From Codonopsis lanceolata (lineage: Eukaryota > Streptophyta > Magnoliopsida > Asterales > Campanulaceae), in the NCBI GenBank assembly GCA_013146195.2, contig CM028377.1, positions 178,848,465 to 178,912,464 of the forward strand: a stretch of 64,000 bases of DNA, given 5' to 3'. Under the pieces are notes generated by a model. It saw only the letters and a program-made list of their open reading frames with translations. It was not told where the DNA came from and searched no databases. The position numbers were made by a program, and so were the translations under genes. This document shows, piece after piece, positions 22,337-33,873 of this stretch. Position 1 is the stretch's first letter. Each line of letters starts with the position of its first letter.

Positions 22337-23216
22337 GTTTATATTAGATTATGCGAACGACCAGTACGACGACCAGCTTTTCCCAGGGTTTATATTAGAT
22401 TATGCGGACGACCAGTACGACGACAAGTTTTTCCCAGGGTTTATATCAGATTATGCGGACGACCAGTTTTTCCCAGGGTTTATATCAGATTATGCGAACG
22501 TCCAGTACGACGACCAGTTTTTCCCAGGGTTTAGATCAAATTATGCGAACGACCAGTACGACGACCAACTTTTCCCAGGGTTTATATCAGATTTTGCGAA
22601 CGACCAGTACGATGACCAACTTTTCCCAGGGTTTATATCAGATTATGCGGACGACTAGTACAACGACCAGTTTTTCCTAAGGTTTATATCAGATTATGCG
22701 AACAACCAGTACGACGACCAGCTTTTCCCAGGGTTTATATCAGATTATGCGAACGACCGATGCTTGACCGGCTTTTCGGGGTTTATATCAGATTATACGG
22801 ACGACCAACATGACGACCAATTTTTCCTAGGGTTTATATCAGATTATGCGAACGTCCAGTACGACGACCAGTTTTGTCCCAGGGTTTATATCACATTATG
22901 TGAATGACCAGTATGACAACTAGTTTTTCCCAAGGTTTATATCAGATTATGTGAACGACCAGTACGACGACCAGTTTTTCCCAGGGTTTATATCAGATTA
23001 TGCGAACGACCAGTATGATGACCAGTTTTTCATAGGGTTTATATCAGATTATGCGGACAACCAGTACGACGACTAGGTTTTCCCATGGTTTATATCAGAT
23101 TATGCGAACGACCAGTTTTTCCCAGGGTTTATATCAGATTATGCGGACGACCAGTTTTTCCCATGGTTTATATCAGATTATGCGGACGACCAGTACGACG
23201 ACAAGTTTTTCCTAGA
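22337..23216. repeat. Minisatellite, 18 units of mostly 51 bp
   Basis: Eighteen head-to-tail units begin GTTTATATCAGATTATGCG and end CCAGTTTTTCCCAGG. Thirteen units are 51 bp, three are 39 bp (units 3, 16 and 17, lacking an internal TACGACGACCAG block between two CCAG words), one is 48 and one 52 bp. Together they account for all 880 bp. There are no unique spacers, so it is not a CRISPR array. It begins exactly where the segmental duplication ends and is absent from copy B. Confidence 0.95.
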
Positions 23217-23291
23217 GTTTATATGAGGCTTGAAAGTGTTTTTGGAGCTTGATGATGGAGTTCTATTTTGACTCTTGGCTTTCAAATTTTT

Positions 23292-24119
23292 TTAAAATTT
23301 AGTAGTTAAAAGAGCTATGGATTCTTCCCCAAAATCAGACTCATCAATATCCCTTTGAATATCAAGTAAATCAGAAGAGATATCAATTGCAGCAGGCATA
23401 GCAATATTTTTCACAATAGGAGTAGAAGATGATGCCCCTTTGCCTTTTTGTTTGATTTGATCATTAAGGTTTAATTCAAAGTTTTGAAGGATACCAGCCA
23501 ATCTTTCAAAACTCATTTTGTCAATATTGTGTGCTTCCTCTATAGCACATATTTTGACATTAAATCTTTCAGGTAGAGTTCGCATCATCTTGCTAACAAG
23601 ACGTTCATTGGTGATGGTATCACCTAAAGCAAGAGCAGAGTTAGACGTATCAAGAAGCCTACTATAATATTACATGATATCCTCAGATTCATTCATTCTA
23701 GTGTTTTCAAACTGTGTGGTGAGCAATCTTAATTTAGAAGCACAAACACTGGCAGGTCCTTCACACAAGGTCTGAAGGGCCTCCCAAACATCTTTAGCAG
23801 ACTCATAGTTGGCTATAACCCTAAAAGTGTTAGCATCTAGTGCTTTGTATATAGCAGACAAGGCTTTAGAATTAAAAGAAGCAGTATTCCTATCTTCATT
23901 AGACCAATTGGATTCTTTAGTGATCTTGACATCACCATCAGAATCAGTTGTTTTAGGAGGACTCCAACCATTCAGAACAACAAGCCACGCTCTTTCATCA
24001 ATTAATTTGATGAAGATACACATCTTGACTTTCCAAATAAAATAATTTGCATTAGTCAAAGTAGGATGACGAACGACATTCTCATACTGAGAATCCATCA
24101 TGGCTACTACTAGAATCAA
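23292..24119 (-). pseudogene. Copia gag with an in-frame stop
   Basis: Starts MDSQYENVVRHP in the open frame beginning at 24119. It contains NYFIWKVKMCIFIKLIDERAW, the N-terminal gag domain of plant copia elements, then NTFRVIANYESAKDVWEALQ and LRLLTTQFENTRM. After ESEDIM a TAA stop interrupts the same frame at 23667-23669. The frame continues with YYSRLLDTSN, MMRTLPERFNVK and MSFERLAGILQNFEL before ending at 23292. The single in-frame stop with no shift suggests a point mutation. No zinc knuckle is retained. Confidence 0.8.
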
Positions 24120-24140
24120 CTCTTAGTGATGTCAAGAGAA

Positions 24141-24154
24141 GTCTCTGATACCAA
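24141..24154 (-). other. Copia primer binding site (initiator tRNA-Met type)
   Basis: The minus strand reads TTGGTATCAGAGAC, containing the TGGTATCAGAG core, one base from the LTR edge at 24156. Confidence 0.8.
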
Positions 24155-24155
24155 T

Positions 24156-24892
24156 TGAAAGAACAAAATAGCTAGGATTCTCAAGAGAAACCAATGTAGT
24201 TTCCAATGTAGCTTCTGATGTAGCTACAATGGAAGTCACAATGGTCAAAACAATCAAAACAACGGAAGACGAATAAATCAAACAGTAACACAGAACTCAA
24301 AAGTTTACCAAACGATCTATAAGACTATGCTTGTAGACCTAGCTTCATGGCCAAAAAGATTTCACTAAAAAGAATAATTGTTTTACAAAAAGATTGTGAA
24401 ATCAACAAACAAAACACTCTCACAAGACAACACGTCTTCGAGAGCTCAAACCCCACAGAAAACAGATATAACAAACGTGGGAAGAAACAAACAAACTTCC
24501 TACTTGTTTTAAACCTAGCAGGAAGACAAAACATGTTTGTATTCCAACACTCAATGTAGCTTCCATTTGTCCATGTTATAACATCGGAAGCTACAATCAA
24601 AAGAGTTACGTGCGGAGCTAGACTTCTAAATCTTCTGAATTTCAGCACTCAGCTTTTGCTTTTAGTTTTCTCTTAATCTCTACATTTCAGCCGTGTCCAA
24701 GCCTCCTCTATATATAATGTCGAGATGTCCTACACACATGAAATAATCGGACTCCAACAAGAACAAGGATTAGAGGAAAGAAATAAAATCTTCTTACCAT
24801 GTTTTGGCCTCTAGATTTTATTACTAAATAATCAAGGAGACTAGATACCGGTTGAAAAGTGTACTAGTATTTATCACAAGATTTTGTTTCCA
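24156..24892 (-). repeat. Copia 5' LTR
   Basis: The minus strand begins TGGAAACAAAATC and ends TTCTTTCA, 737 bp. Compared with the partial copy at 32887-33310 it contains several short extra blocks, which look like consensus errors (see findings). Confidence 0.7.
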
Positions 24893-25537
24893 AAAATAAT
24901 TAATTCATTAAAGTATTTGTCTTCCACAATTTTGGATAATATATGATACTTCACTATTATTATAAAAGATTAATTTAATTTAAACAATATATTTTATGAA
25001 AATATATTCAATAATAACAATATAGTAGGTATTGAATTGATAGGCGGCGATCATATGTTTTCTCAAAACTTCAGTTTAGAAAAAAATATTTTTATAGTAT
25101 TATTTTTTTTTACAAGGTGTCTACATGAGTACCTCAATTTTAGGCCTTGACTTACGGCTGTGCCAGAATTTATTTAAAATAAATCAAAAAGAACTAATCT
25201 ATACTTGAACTTGTGGCGGTAACCAAATACCGTTTGATATTTTTTGAATTTAAGTCCAATAGTGTAGGTAGGTAATTAGAAAAGTAAACATTAGTTTAGA
25301 GAACATAATATGGACAAGTAATCAAGGGATAACCTCATTTGGAGTTCAAATACGTGAGCGATTTATGGTTGATTGTAATACAAGATTGGTAATGTCCAGT
25401 GTATAAACAAAAATTGTCAGTGGAAACTTAACTGCAGCATTCCGGCGCCCGCCTAAGTTATAGTGAGGCGCCCGCCTCATACTATTGATGTATCGCATTT
25501 CAATTGTCAGCTTACACTAGGCTAAGAAAGCTGAATA
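24893..25537. repeat. Third copy of the MITE right half plus flank (copy C)
   Basis: Matches 14366-14925 of the segmental duplication: the right half of the Mutator-type MITE, its 9-bp duplication and about 70 bp beyond, up to GAATAT. It carries extra blocks not seen in the three other copies, including GC-rich palindrome sequence at 25440-25480. Confidence 0.8.
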
Positions 25538-25802
25538 TGTGAGAACCCGAAACCTACTTGTATAACTTGTCTTCTATTCTCCCTGTTTAACATGATGTAG
25601 AAGGTGTTCGACTTAACATGGCACTCAGTAGTATCCCTATCCAAACTATGTTTGACCTCTCTTAAACCTCCTATTAGACCCTAATTAAGTTCGGCCGTAA
25701 TTAAGACTAACCTCGAACTCCTATTGCCTTGACAAGTGCTCTAGATTTGGCCACCCTTCTCCTTGCTGATTTGATCAAGTGGAATTCCACCCACTTCATG
25801 CA

Positions 25803-25814
25803 TAAATATAAAAG
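25803..25814 (+). promoter_or_regulatory. LTR TATA box
   Basis: ATAAATATAAAA, about 265 bp into the LTR, is followed by a pyrimidine-rich leader with CTCTCTCTC. This fits the element's promoter. Confidence 0.5.
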
Positions 25815-26196
25815 CCTCCCATTGTTTTTGATCAAACTAAAACCTCCATTTTCAGATCATTTCTTCTCTCTCTCCCCAAGCCTTGTGTGTGTAGAAAGGT
25901 GAGACTAGTGTGTGTTTCTACCATAGATTGAGCTCCCGATACGTTGCCAAACCGAGACCACCGAAGTGAAGCTATCGTCGAGGAGCACGTTTCCATCCGA
26001 ATAGTTTGTGCTCATTCCATCTTTTTCTTGGGTGTAAGGTAAGCTATTGATTCCCCCTTAGGTTGTATGCTAGAAATGCCATGTCCCCCTCTTCTTATGA
26101 TTCCCATGCCTCCATGCCCATACCATGCCCATACCATGATTTGGTCTTTTCTTTGGATAATTGATTCACCTTGTTAATATGTTCATGATTTAATAT

Positions 26197-26887
26197 GTTC
26201 ACCTTGTTAATTTAGTCCTATGCCTAGAATTAAATGTATTCTATGCCTCCTTAGGAACAACTATTGTTCTTGGACTAATGGATTTTGACAACTCTTAGAG
26301 ATTATGATTTCTAGGGTTTCATATGCTATGAATTGTTCATCCTATTGATTGGGTCCTATGCCTAGAATTAACTATGTTATATGCCTCCTTAGGAACAACT
26401 ATTGTTCTTGGACCAATGACTTTTGATAACTCTTGGAGATGATGATTTCTAGGGTTTCACATGCTACATATTGTTCATCCTATTGATTGGGTCCTATGCC
26501 TAGAATTAACTATGTTCTATGCCTCCTTAGGAACAACTATTGTTCTTGGACCAATGACTTTTGACAACTCTTGGAGATTATGATTTCTAGGGTTTCACAT
26601 GCTACAAATTGTTCATCCTATTGATTGAGTCCTATGCCTAGAATTGAATATGTTCTATGCCTCCTTCGGAACAACTAATGTTCTTGGACTAATGACTTTT
26701 GACAACTCTTGGAGATTATGAATTCTAGGGTTTCACATGCTATGGATTGTTCATCCTATTGATTGGGTCCTATGCTTAGAATCAAATGTGATCTATGTCT
26801 TCCTAGGAGTAACTAATGTTCTTGGACTATTGGCTTTTGATAACTTTTGAAATATTGATTCTAAAGTTCCCTTGAATTATGAAATGT
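26197..26887 (+). repeat. Five-copy 138-bp tandem repeat inside the LTR
   Basis: The phrase GTTCATCCTATTGATT recurs at 26335, 26473, 26611 and 26749, an exact 138-bp period. A diverged first unit starts at 26197. Each unit holds the small palindrome GAACAACTATTGTTC. The related LTR at 33874 has a single unit. Confidence 0.9.
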
Positions 26888-27122
26888 TGAACTTATGATA
26901 ATTCTAGACTATGGTTGTTAAGTGGATTAACGGCCTAGTTACTCGATACGAGAACTTAGAAAAGGGTTTTGGATGCATTTAGCATCTTAACTCTCTTGGA
27001 TGAATTGTTAGAGACGACTCATCGGAGTCAAACTTAAGTGAGCCATTGAACAATACCGGCTCAATGATCAATCCTAAGAATGATAATTCTAGACGACGTT
27101 CTAAACACGTTTCTCTAAGAAT

Positions 27123-27370
27123 GACTATTGATGATAATTCTAGACTCTTGAGATTTGGATTGATTACCTTGCTTGATTCTTGATGTCATGTAATAGAATA
27201 CCTATTTGACATGTTGAGTTCGCTCTTGTCGAACTCATTCCTGCTTGACTATTGATGATAATTCTAGACTCTTGAGAATTGGAGTGATTACCGTGCTTGA
27301 TTCTTGATGTCATGTAATGGAATACCTATTTGACATGTTGAGTTCGCTCTTGTCGAACTCATTCCTACTT
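27123..27370 (+). repeat. Two-copy 124-bp tandem repeat inside the LTR
   Basis: GACTATTGATGATAATTC occurs at 27123 and 27247, and the following text, including GTTCGCTCTTGTCGAACTC, repeats with few changes. A third, partial match follows. Confidence 0.85.
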
Positions 27371-29819
27371 GATTATTGATGAGAATATTTACTTGTCATG
27401 AACGAGTTCGCTCTTGTCGACCTCGTTCCCTACTTGAGAATTTGTTAAGTAGACACTACTTGGCATTTGCATGAGTCCAGCTGGCATCCTGTCCTTGTTC
27501 ACACACGCCTCCACTGTGGCCATAGTGGGGAAGTAGCTCCCTTGCTGTAATCAATACGAGCATTGGTGTCTATCCGGGCATCTCCTCGGAAGATCGATGT
27601 ACTTACACACATTCGATACCCGCACATTCCGTATGCGCTTGGAACTACGTAGCGGCCCGGCTCTCCATATATCCTTATCCTATGTGATTTAATTATGCGC
27701 ACCTATGTGAAACAATGTGCATCTTGGGTATATGACCTCTATGCTTATGTGACGATATCTTGCCTTGTATGTTGCATATTGCCATGACATGCATGATTGA
27801 TAGCTTACAAGTCTTTATGACTTACCTTTTCCCCTTTACTGCTTTAGATCCTAGCAAGACAGGTTCTGCTCGTTGAGATTGCTGTGTTCGTGCTTTGTCC
27901 CCTTTTTGGTCCGCCGTTGATATTTGAAGAGGTGGTTTGGATGTCCTCTTCCTCTTGTTTTATATTTTGTAAGGACGACGGGTTAAAGCAAGTCAATTAG
28001 ACTATGCTTGGGTATTTGTGTAGAACTTGATCTTGTAACTCTTGTTAGCTACTAGTAGTCACTTGTAGTACTTGTAATCCCTTTTGTGCCGGCATTGTGT
28101 AAGCCGAGCTTTGGTTACCTTGTTAATATTCCACTACGTTTAAGTCTTCCGCTGAGCATCCTTTTAGCTCTTTCATAATCCTTGTCCATTAACTGTTAGC
28201 TTGGGTTCCGGCATGTAGTGTCGCCGATGATGTGGCGACCCGACCCGGATTCCGGAACGGAATCCCAACGTCACGTCGCAAGGACAAGGCAAGAGGAGGA
28301 CAAGCACTTAAAAATAATAGTGCGAGTCGGACAGTCGAGCTAACAAGCTCTAAACAAGAACAAGAATACGTACTAAAATACGTATAATAAAATTTCGAAG
28401 ATGCGGAAATGACAATGAAAGTAGTCCCGAGCTATGAAGCTCGAAACCAAGGACACAGATACCAAGAGAGACATAAATTTCACGAAGGAAAGAAAAGAAA
28501 CTTCGCGTGCGCAACATTTATTTGGACAAACCATCGGCACTCAGCAATGGACCAACCTGATAAAACAATTACCCACGGCTAAAGCATACCGGGGTCAACC
28601 AACAATAATAACAACTAGGATAGAGAAAAGCCCAAGGCTACTGCGTGCCTGGGATACAACAGAATAAAAACACCAAGGCTATGAGCAACGACACAACACG
28701 TCGGCCCAAAGGAGAACCAAAACAAAACCCAGATATTCTACCCGACTGTAAAGTTTAAATAACCTTACAAAACAACGAACTCACAAGAATAAAGTTATGA
28801 TATACAAGTCAAGGATGCTAGAGAGATAGGAGTCCTCAAGCTATTACTCGGAAATATACTGTTACAATCACGAACACGCGTACTAAGCTCGAGCTATCGA
28901 TCAACTGTGGTCTGCTACAGTCACGTACTATGCGTCCTCAAAACGACTTCCGAACTGCAACTAGAAAACAAAATACGGGGTGAGTCATAATGACCCAGTA
29001 CGCTACTACTAAACAATAAGACATAAATTGAATATTGCCGTAAAAGGAATTGATATCGTTCTACGACGAAGACCCAGTAAGTCGGGTTGTACTGAATGAA
29101 AACCGGTCCTTTACCAGACTACCAAGATAACTCAGGGTGAATTCCCTGTTCACAAAGCAGATCAAGCAGTCGGGAAGCAAGGCACAAGAATAATCATGAT
29201 TATGGTTGTATAACCTATTGTAGGACATCCCAAGTCTCTCATAGAACAAATAAGTAGAAGTATGCATATTTATAAATATACATATACCAAGTCTCTCATA
29301 GGATTATCAAGTGCGGTATATACATTCGTTTATGTTCAAGATAATTCATTCATGGAAGTTTATCATGTGAGGGCATGCATATCTACAATTGTATATGCAT
29401 ATGAAGAAAATCGGGGTAATCAAGTAGGAGTATGTATATCTACGAATATACGTATCATACCGTTCACAGGCCTACTATGAAAGTCAAGCGATCAAGAACA
29501 AGTATGTATAGACATTTAGTTTACATATTCATGATAGCACTTTGTTTTCACAAATGCTAGAAGAAATCCACATAATAGGATAGGATAAAAATGCAGTGTT
29601 TGCCATGTAGCTCTGCAAGATAAGCTGTTGAGGAGCGTATTGTCGTATGTGCGAGATGGTACATCGACCAGGTTAATATTAGTCCAAGCGCCCTAATGGT
29701 TACACAAGGTACTCTTCTCCAAAGTGATCAAGAATGGAGGGTTTGCACGTTTGGTTCGGCAACCCATCTCTATCACGAATCTCATGATTCGTAGCGGTAA
29801 ACAATTGTCAACCGGGGAA

Positions 29820-30125
29820 GGCAAGGCAAGGCAGGCAAGGCAGGGCAAGGCAAGGCGCAAGGCAGTCAAGGCAAGACAATGCAGGACAAGTCAGGACAAG
29901 ACAGGACAAGACAGGCAAGGCAGTCAAGGCAAGACAATGCAGGACAAGTCAGGACAAGACAGGACAAGACAGGCAAGGCAATGCAGGACAAGTCAGGACA
30001 AGACAAGGCAAGGCAGTCAAGGCAAGACAATGCAGGACAAGTCAGGACAAGGCAGGACAAGGCAGGCAAGGCAATGCGGGGACAAGTCGGGACAAGACAA
30101 GGCAAATCAAGGCAAGACAATGCGG
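29820..30125 (+). repeat. Purine-strand tandem repeat in the solo LTR
   Basis: About 300 bp of AGGCAAGACAATGCAGGACA-type sequence in units of roughly 58 bp, built from 5-bp words (GCAAG, GACAA). The plus strand has almost no T. All open frames here are repetitive by-products. Confidence 0.9.
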
Positions 30126-31730
30126 GACACGTATGCCATTTGGACTTATCGGGGAAAACAAGTAATATTTACTTATTTAAGAAATCAAGCAAGGACGAGC
30201 ACAGTAATAGCGGTCTCATTCAAGTCGGTGGGCATGTTTTTTCTTTTACAGCTAGTAATTAGGCGTGAGCATGAATTAAATTAAGAATCTCGAAACTAGT
30301 ATTCCAGTTAAACGGATTTCAAGCGTTGTAGGGGTTTTATCGTGGAGTCGGTATTGTTAAACGACCCACTAGCATCGACTCCGTCGAGTCATTTCTATAG
30401 TTCCAGTCAAATAGAGTTTGAACACTATATGTGTCCAAGACTCCTTTCTAGGTTCTTGTTCACGGCAGGGTTAAGTTCTCGTTCCATTTAGGACCTTAGT
30501 TCAAATTTACTAAGTCAAGTATAAAAGGCAGAAACCTAAGTTGATTATCGTCCAACCAGGCTTAGTTCAATTTCAAGCTGTAATTCCATTTACTAATAGG
30601 ATTATAAATCAAATCACATTGATACTCAATAAGAGGATAATTATAAAGATAAGAGATACAATATGCTTAAAGATCATGATCTCAAGTAAACATAGAGGTT
30701 TATGCATTAATCACAAACGAGCCTTATCAAGCTCAGTTCCATCACCACACACATGACTTGGATGGCTATTCAGTCATCTTTACGACAACTCAAGATACTC
30801 GTCATAGAGGTTACTAAGGCATACATGGCTCGAATATCCTCCCTAAGGAAGAATGGTCACGAATGAATCTCGGATTTTCCAAGGATGATAACTAGGTTCC
30901 CAAGTAAGGTCACATATTACATTCCTACGAATCTTGGGACTTCATTAAAAGTCCAACTAGTATCATTGGTTCTAGTTCATAATCGAACCCATTCAAACCG
31001 TCTGTCGTTCGAGTTACGCATTCTCGACTCACACATAAACCATCCAAGAAATAGCGATAATCTCGCACTTAACCTCGTTCAAGAGACTCAATTAGAGTCC
31101 TAAGCCAAAATCAATCTTATTACCAATTTGGTCTCACCCGGGCGATTCTCAGAGTTTCGTAATTGATATTCAATGAACACAAGAAAATATAGGAATTTAT
31201 CCTAAGGTTCAAGTAACAATTTTTATCATTAATTGACTTCGTTTGGATTAAACTACAAAGTCCCCATTTTCTAGTTCGAGGTATAAATTCGGGATTCACA
31301 ATTTATCCGGGTTTCTAACCCAACAAAAATCAATCTTGAATCATAATAATTCCAATATACACAATAACCCATTCGGTTTCAACCCTAACCAAAATCTATC
31401 AATATTCATGGATACATATCAATTTGACATGTATAACAACAATAATTCACAAGAAACAAGTTTCTATCAATCTATCATCAAGGTACTTGTAGAGAGAGAA
31501 ACTAGGGCTTAGGTAACGTACCTCAATCAAGCCACAAACTTCTAGGATGTGGAAAACAAACCGAGGGGAAAGACTCTACTCGGCGAGGGCTTCGCGATGG
31601 CGGTCACGGCTCGATCATCCGATGGCCGGAACTCCGGGAATCGACGAATCTCCCATGGAAGCTCCTTCTCCCTCTCTCTCTAAAACTCACGGTTTGTGAA
31701 GAAAATGAGGGAGGAGGAGGAGGAAATTAG

Positions 31731-31738
31731 ATTATAAA
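31731..31738 (-). promoter_or_regulatory. Possible TATA box of the solo LTR
   Basis: TTTATAAT on the minus strand is followed by a pyrimidine-rich CTCCTCCTCC leader. It lies about 135 bp downstream (minus strand) of the palindrome at 31870-31885. This is a weak match. Confidence 0.35.
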
Positions 31739-32886
31739 GGGTTAGGAAAGACGATTCTACCCTTCCTAGTTGTGGACAAGGCAAAGGGGAGGGTTTAAAA
31801 TGGGGGTAGAATAGGTATTTCACACCTAAAATCAAAACAGGGAAAGAAATCCCGTAGCTGTTCTGCAGGTGAGGCGGGCGCCTCACCATGCTCCATGCGG
31901 CCGCCTCACTCCTACCCTGCACAAGGTTGCTCTCAGTATCTGAGGCGGGCGCCTCACTCCATCCCATGCGGCCGCCTCGGCTCCTGAACCTCCAAAACTT
32001 GGTCTAAACTTGATCTAAATGATCCCAAACTTATGGGCAACCATCCTAAGGTCTAACCCAACTCAAAACAAGTCTAAAACACACCCGAACAACTCCCGAA
32101 ACAACTCGGAGCGAAACCAGGAAGGGGTGCAACAACGTGCAACCGGGACGACGAACGAACTCGAAATCAAACGAGCAATGAAAGGAGACTTTTAAGGCAA
32201 GTCTAAGGGCTAATGAAGAAGCTTAAATACTTCTAGGAAGTTGAATAACAACTTAGGGAAATAAGAATCCCAAAAGAGGGGCGATTACGCGACTCGATTC
32301 CCGAATTACGCGATAGAGACGAACGCTATCTCCAAAACTTCCAAATCTTCGATAGACTTAAGGAACACTTCCAACTTGAAGTCTAACACATCTAAACATG
32401 TTAACAAACCATCTTAAAGAGGTCTAGGACTCAAACCGAGGTCACGAACACAAAACGGCAGTAAACCCTCAATCGCGTCGCATTCCGACTATCGTCGAGT
32501 CACGACTTGTGACTTTAACTAGTTAAGGTCTATGGAACATATGGAACTAATATATTGGCTCCTATACAGCCTCCCTGTATTAATCAAGGTTCTTACCTCA
32601 AGTCGAGTAAGCGAGGTTACGGTTGAACGACACGCAAGGCAATAAGGTCAATTACACGAAGGTTCGGGGTCTTACAGATGACTTGGTTTTATTGCTTAAC
32701 TGTTTTATCAAGTTTGAAAGGTTTTAAAAATACCGGCCTTTTGGTGCCGAGGCGTGCTACGTCTCTAATGTTGCGTCACGTCGTTTTCTTAATTTAAGTC
32801 CTTGCATGTTTATTGTCCACTTGTTTTCCCCCTATTTGGGCGGTCCGACCCGCGGTTCCACCTCGGGCCCGGGTTGGGTCGCCACA

Positions 32887-33310
32887 TCAAACCCCACAGA
32901 AAACAGATATAACAAACGTGGGAAGAAACGAACAAACTTCCTAAAACCTAGCAGGAAGACAAAACAATTCCAACACTCAATGTAGCTTCCAATGTTATAA
33001 CATCAGAAGCTACAATCAAAACTTGTTGCGTGCACGCCCGGGAATGTAAACTTCTAAATCTTCTCGAATTTCAAAGACTCGACTTTTGCTTTTAGTTTTC
33101 TCTTAATCTCTACATTTCAGCCGTGTCCAAGCCTCCTCTATATATAATGTCGAGATGTCCTACACACATGAAATAATTGGACTCCAACAAGAACAAGGAT
33201 TAGAGGAAAGAAATAAAATCTTCTTACCATATCTCTAGATTTTATTACTATATAATCAAGGAGACTAGATACCCGGTTGAAAGAGGATTTATCACAAGAT
33301 TTTGTTTCCA
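32887..33310 (-). repeat. Partial repeat of the copia LTR
   Basis: Starts TCAAACCCCACAG, equal to 24446 onward inside the LTR at 24156-24892, and runs to the same LTR end. It starts directly after the gypsy LTR end at 32886. Confidence 0.85.
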
Positions 33311-33873
33311 AAAATAATTAATTCATTAAAGTATTTGTCTTCCACAATTTTGGATAATATATGATACTTCACTATTATTATAAAAGATTAATTTAATTTA
33401 AACAATATATTTTATGAAAATATATTCAATAATAACAATATAGTAGGTATTGAATTGATAGGCAGCGATCATATGTTTTTCTCAAAACTCAGTTTAGAAA
33501 AATATATTTTTATAGTATTATTTTTTTTATTATGCTACATGAGCAAAGAATTTTATTGATTAAATATTTAAAATAAATAAAAAAAGAATAATTATGTTGT
33601 TCTTGTGACGGTAACCAAATACCGTTTGATATTTTTTTGAATTTAGAAAATAGTGTAGGTAGGTAATTAGAAAAGTAACATTGTTAGAGAACATAATATG
33701 GACAAGTAATCAAGGGATAATTTTGTTCAAATACGTGTTTATTTGATGTAATAATTGGTAATGTAGTGTATAAACAAAAATTGTAGTGGAAATAACCACT
33801 TCCTAAGTTATATAGGGTATACTATTGATGTATCCAGAATAATGTAGATACACTAGGCTAAGAAAACTGAATA
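33311..33873. repeat. Fourth copy of the MITE right half plus flank (copy D)
   Basis: Matches 14366-14925 and copy B closely and ends at the same GAATAT|TGTGAGAACC junction as copy C. The shared junction shows that C and D arose by local duplication. Confidence 0.85.

Larger units (their letters stand above)
23230..24892 (-). mobile_element. Copia retrotransposon fragment (gag, PBS, 5' LTR)
   Basis: On the minus strand an LTR (24892-24156), primer site and gag are in the correct order. The element stops after gag at about 23290, next to the minisatellite, so pol and the 3' LTR are absent. Part of its LTR is repeated at 32887-33310. Confidence 0.8.
28231..32676 (-). mobile_element. 4446-bp solo LTR of a Tekay-like element
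   Basis: On the minus strand it begins TGTAAGACCCCGAACC and ends GGGTCGCCACA. The 5-bp target duplication GATGA (28226-28230 and 32677-32681) is perfect, and the host LTR reads through when the insert is removed. No internal region, primer site or coding sequence is present, so it is a solo LTR left by recombination between two LTRs. It is unusually long, but Tekay-group LTRs are known to reach this size. A GC-rich palindrome pair lies at 31870-31885 and 31941-31956. Confidence 0.92.
25538..32886 (+). mobile_element. Long gypsy (Tekay-like) LTR, interrupted by a solo LTR
   Basis: Begins TGTGAGAACCCG and ends GGGTCGCCACA. With the 4446-bp insert (28231-32676) and the extra copy of the 5-bp target duplication removed, the LTR is about 2.9 kb. 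The ends match the complete LTR at 33874-36373. No primer site follows 32886. Instead the sequence returns to copia LTR DNA, so this is a solo or rearranged LTR. No 5-bp target duplication (GAATA against TCAAA) is seen at its outer ends. Confidence 0.8.

Noticed and set aside
22402..22680. 92-codon open frame (MRTTSTTTSFSQGLYQI type repeats)
   Set aside because: By-product of the minisatellite. Two other frames are equally open over parts of it, and each frame meets stops within the array.
22337..23216. CRISPR-like array of 18 repeats
   Set aside because: Units are contiguous with no unique spacers, and the setting is a plant nuclear genome. It is a minisatellite.
29724..30284. Open frame of 186 codons rich in Q, D, K, G and R
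   Set aside because: It follows entirely from the purine-rich tandem repeat inside a solo LTR. The opposite strand is equally open and repetitive. No start context or domain.
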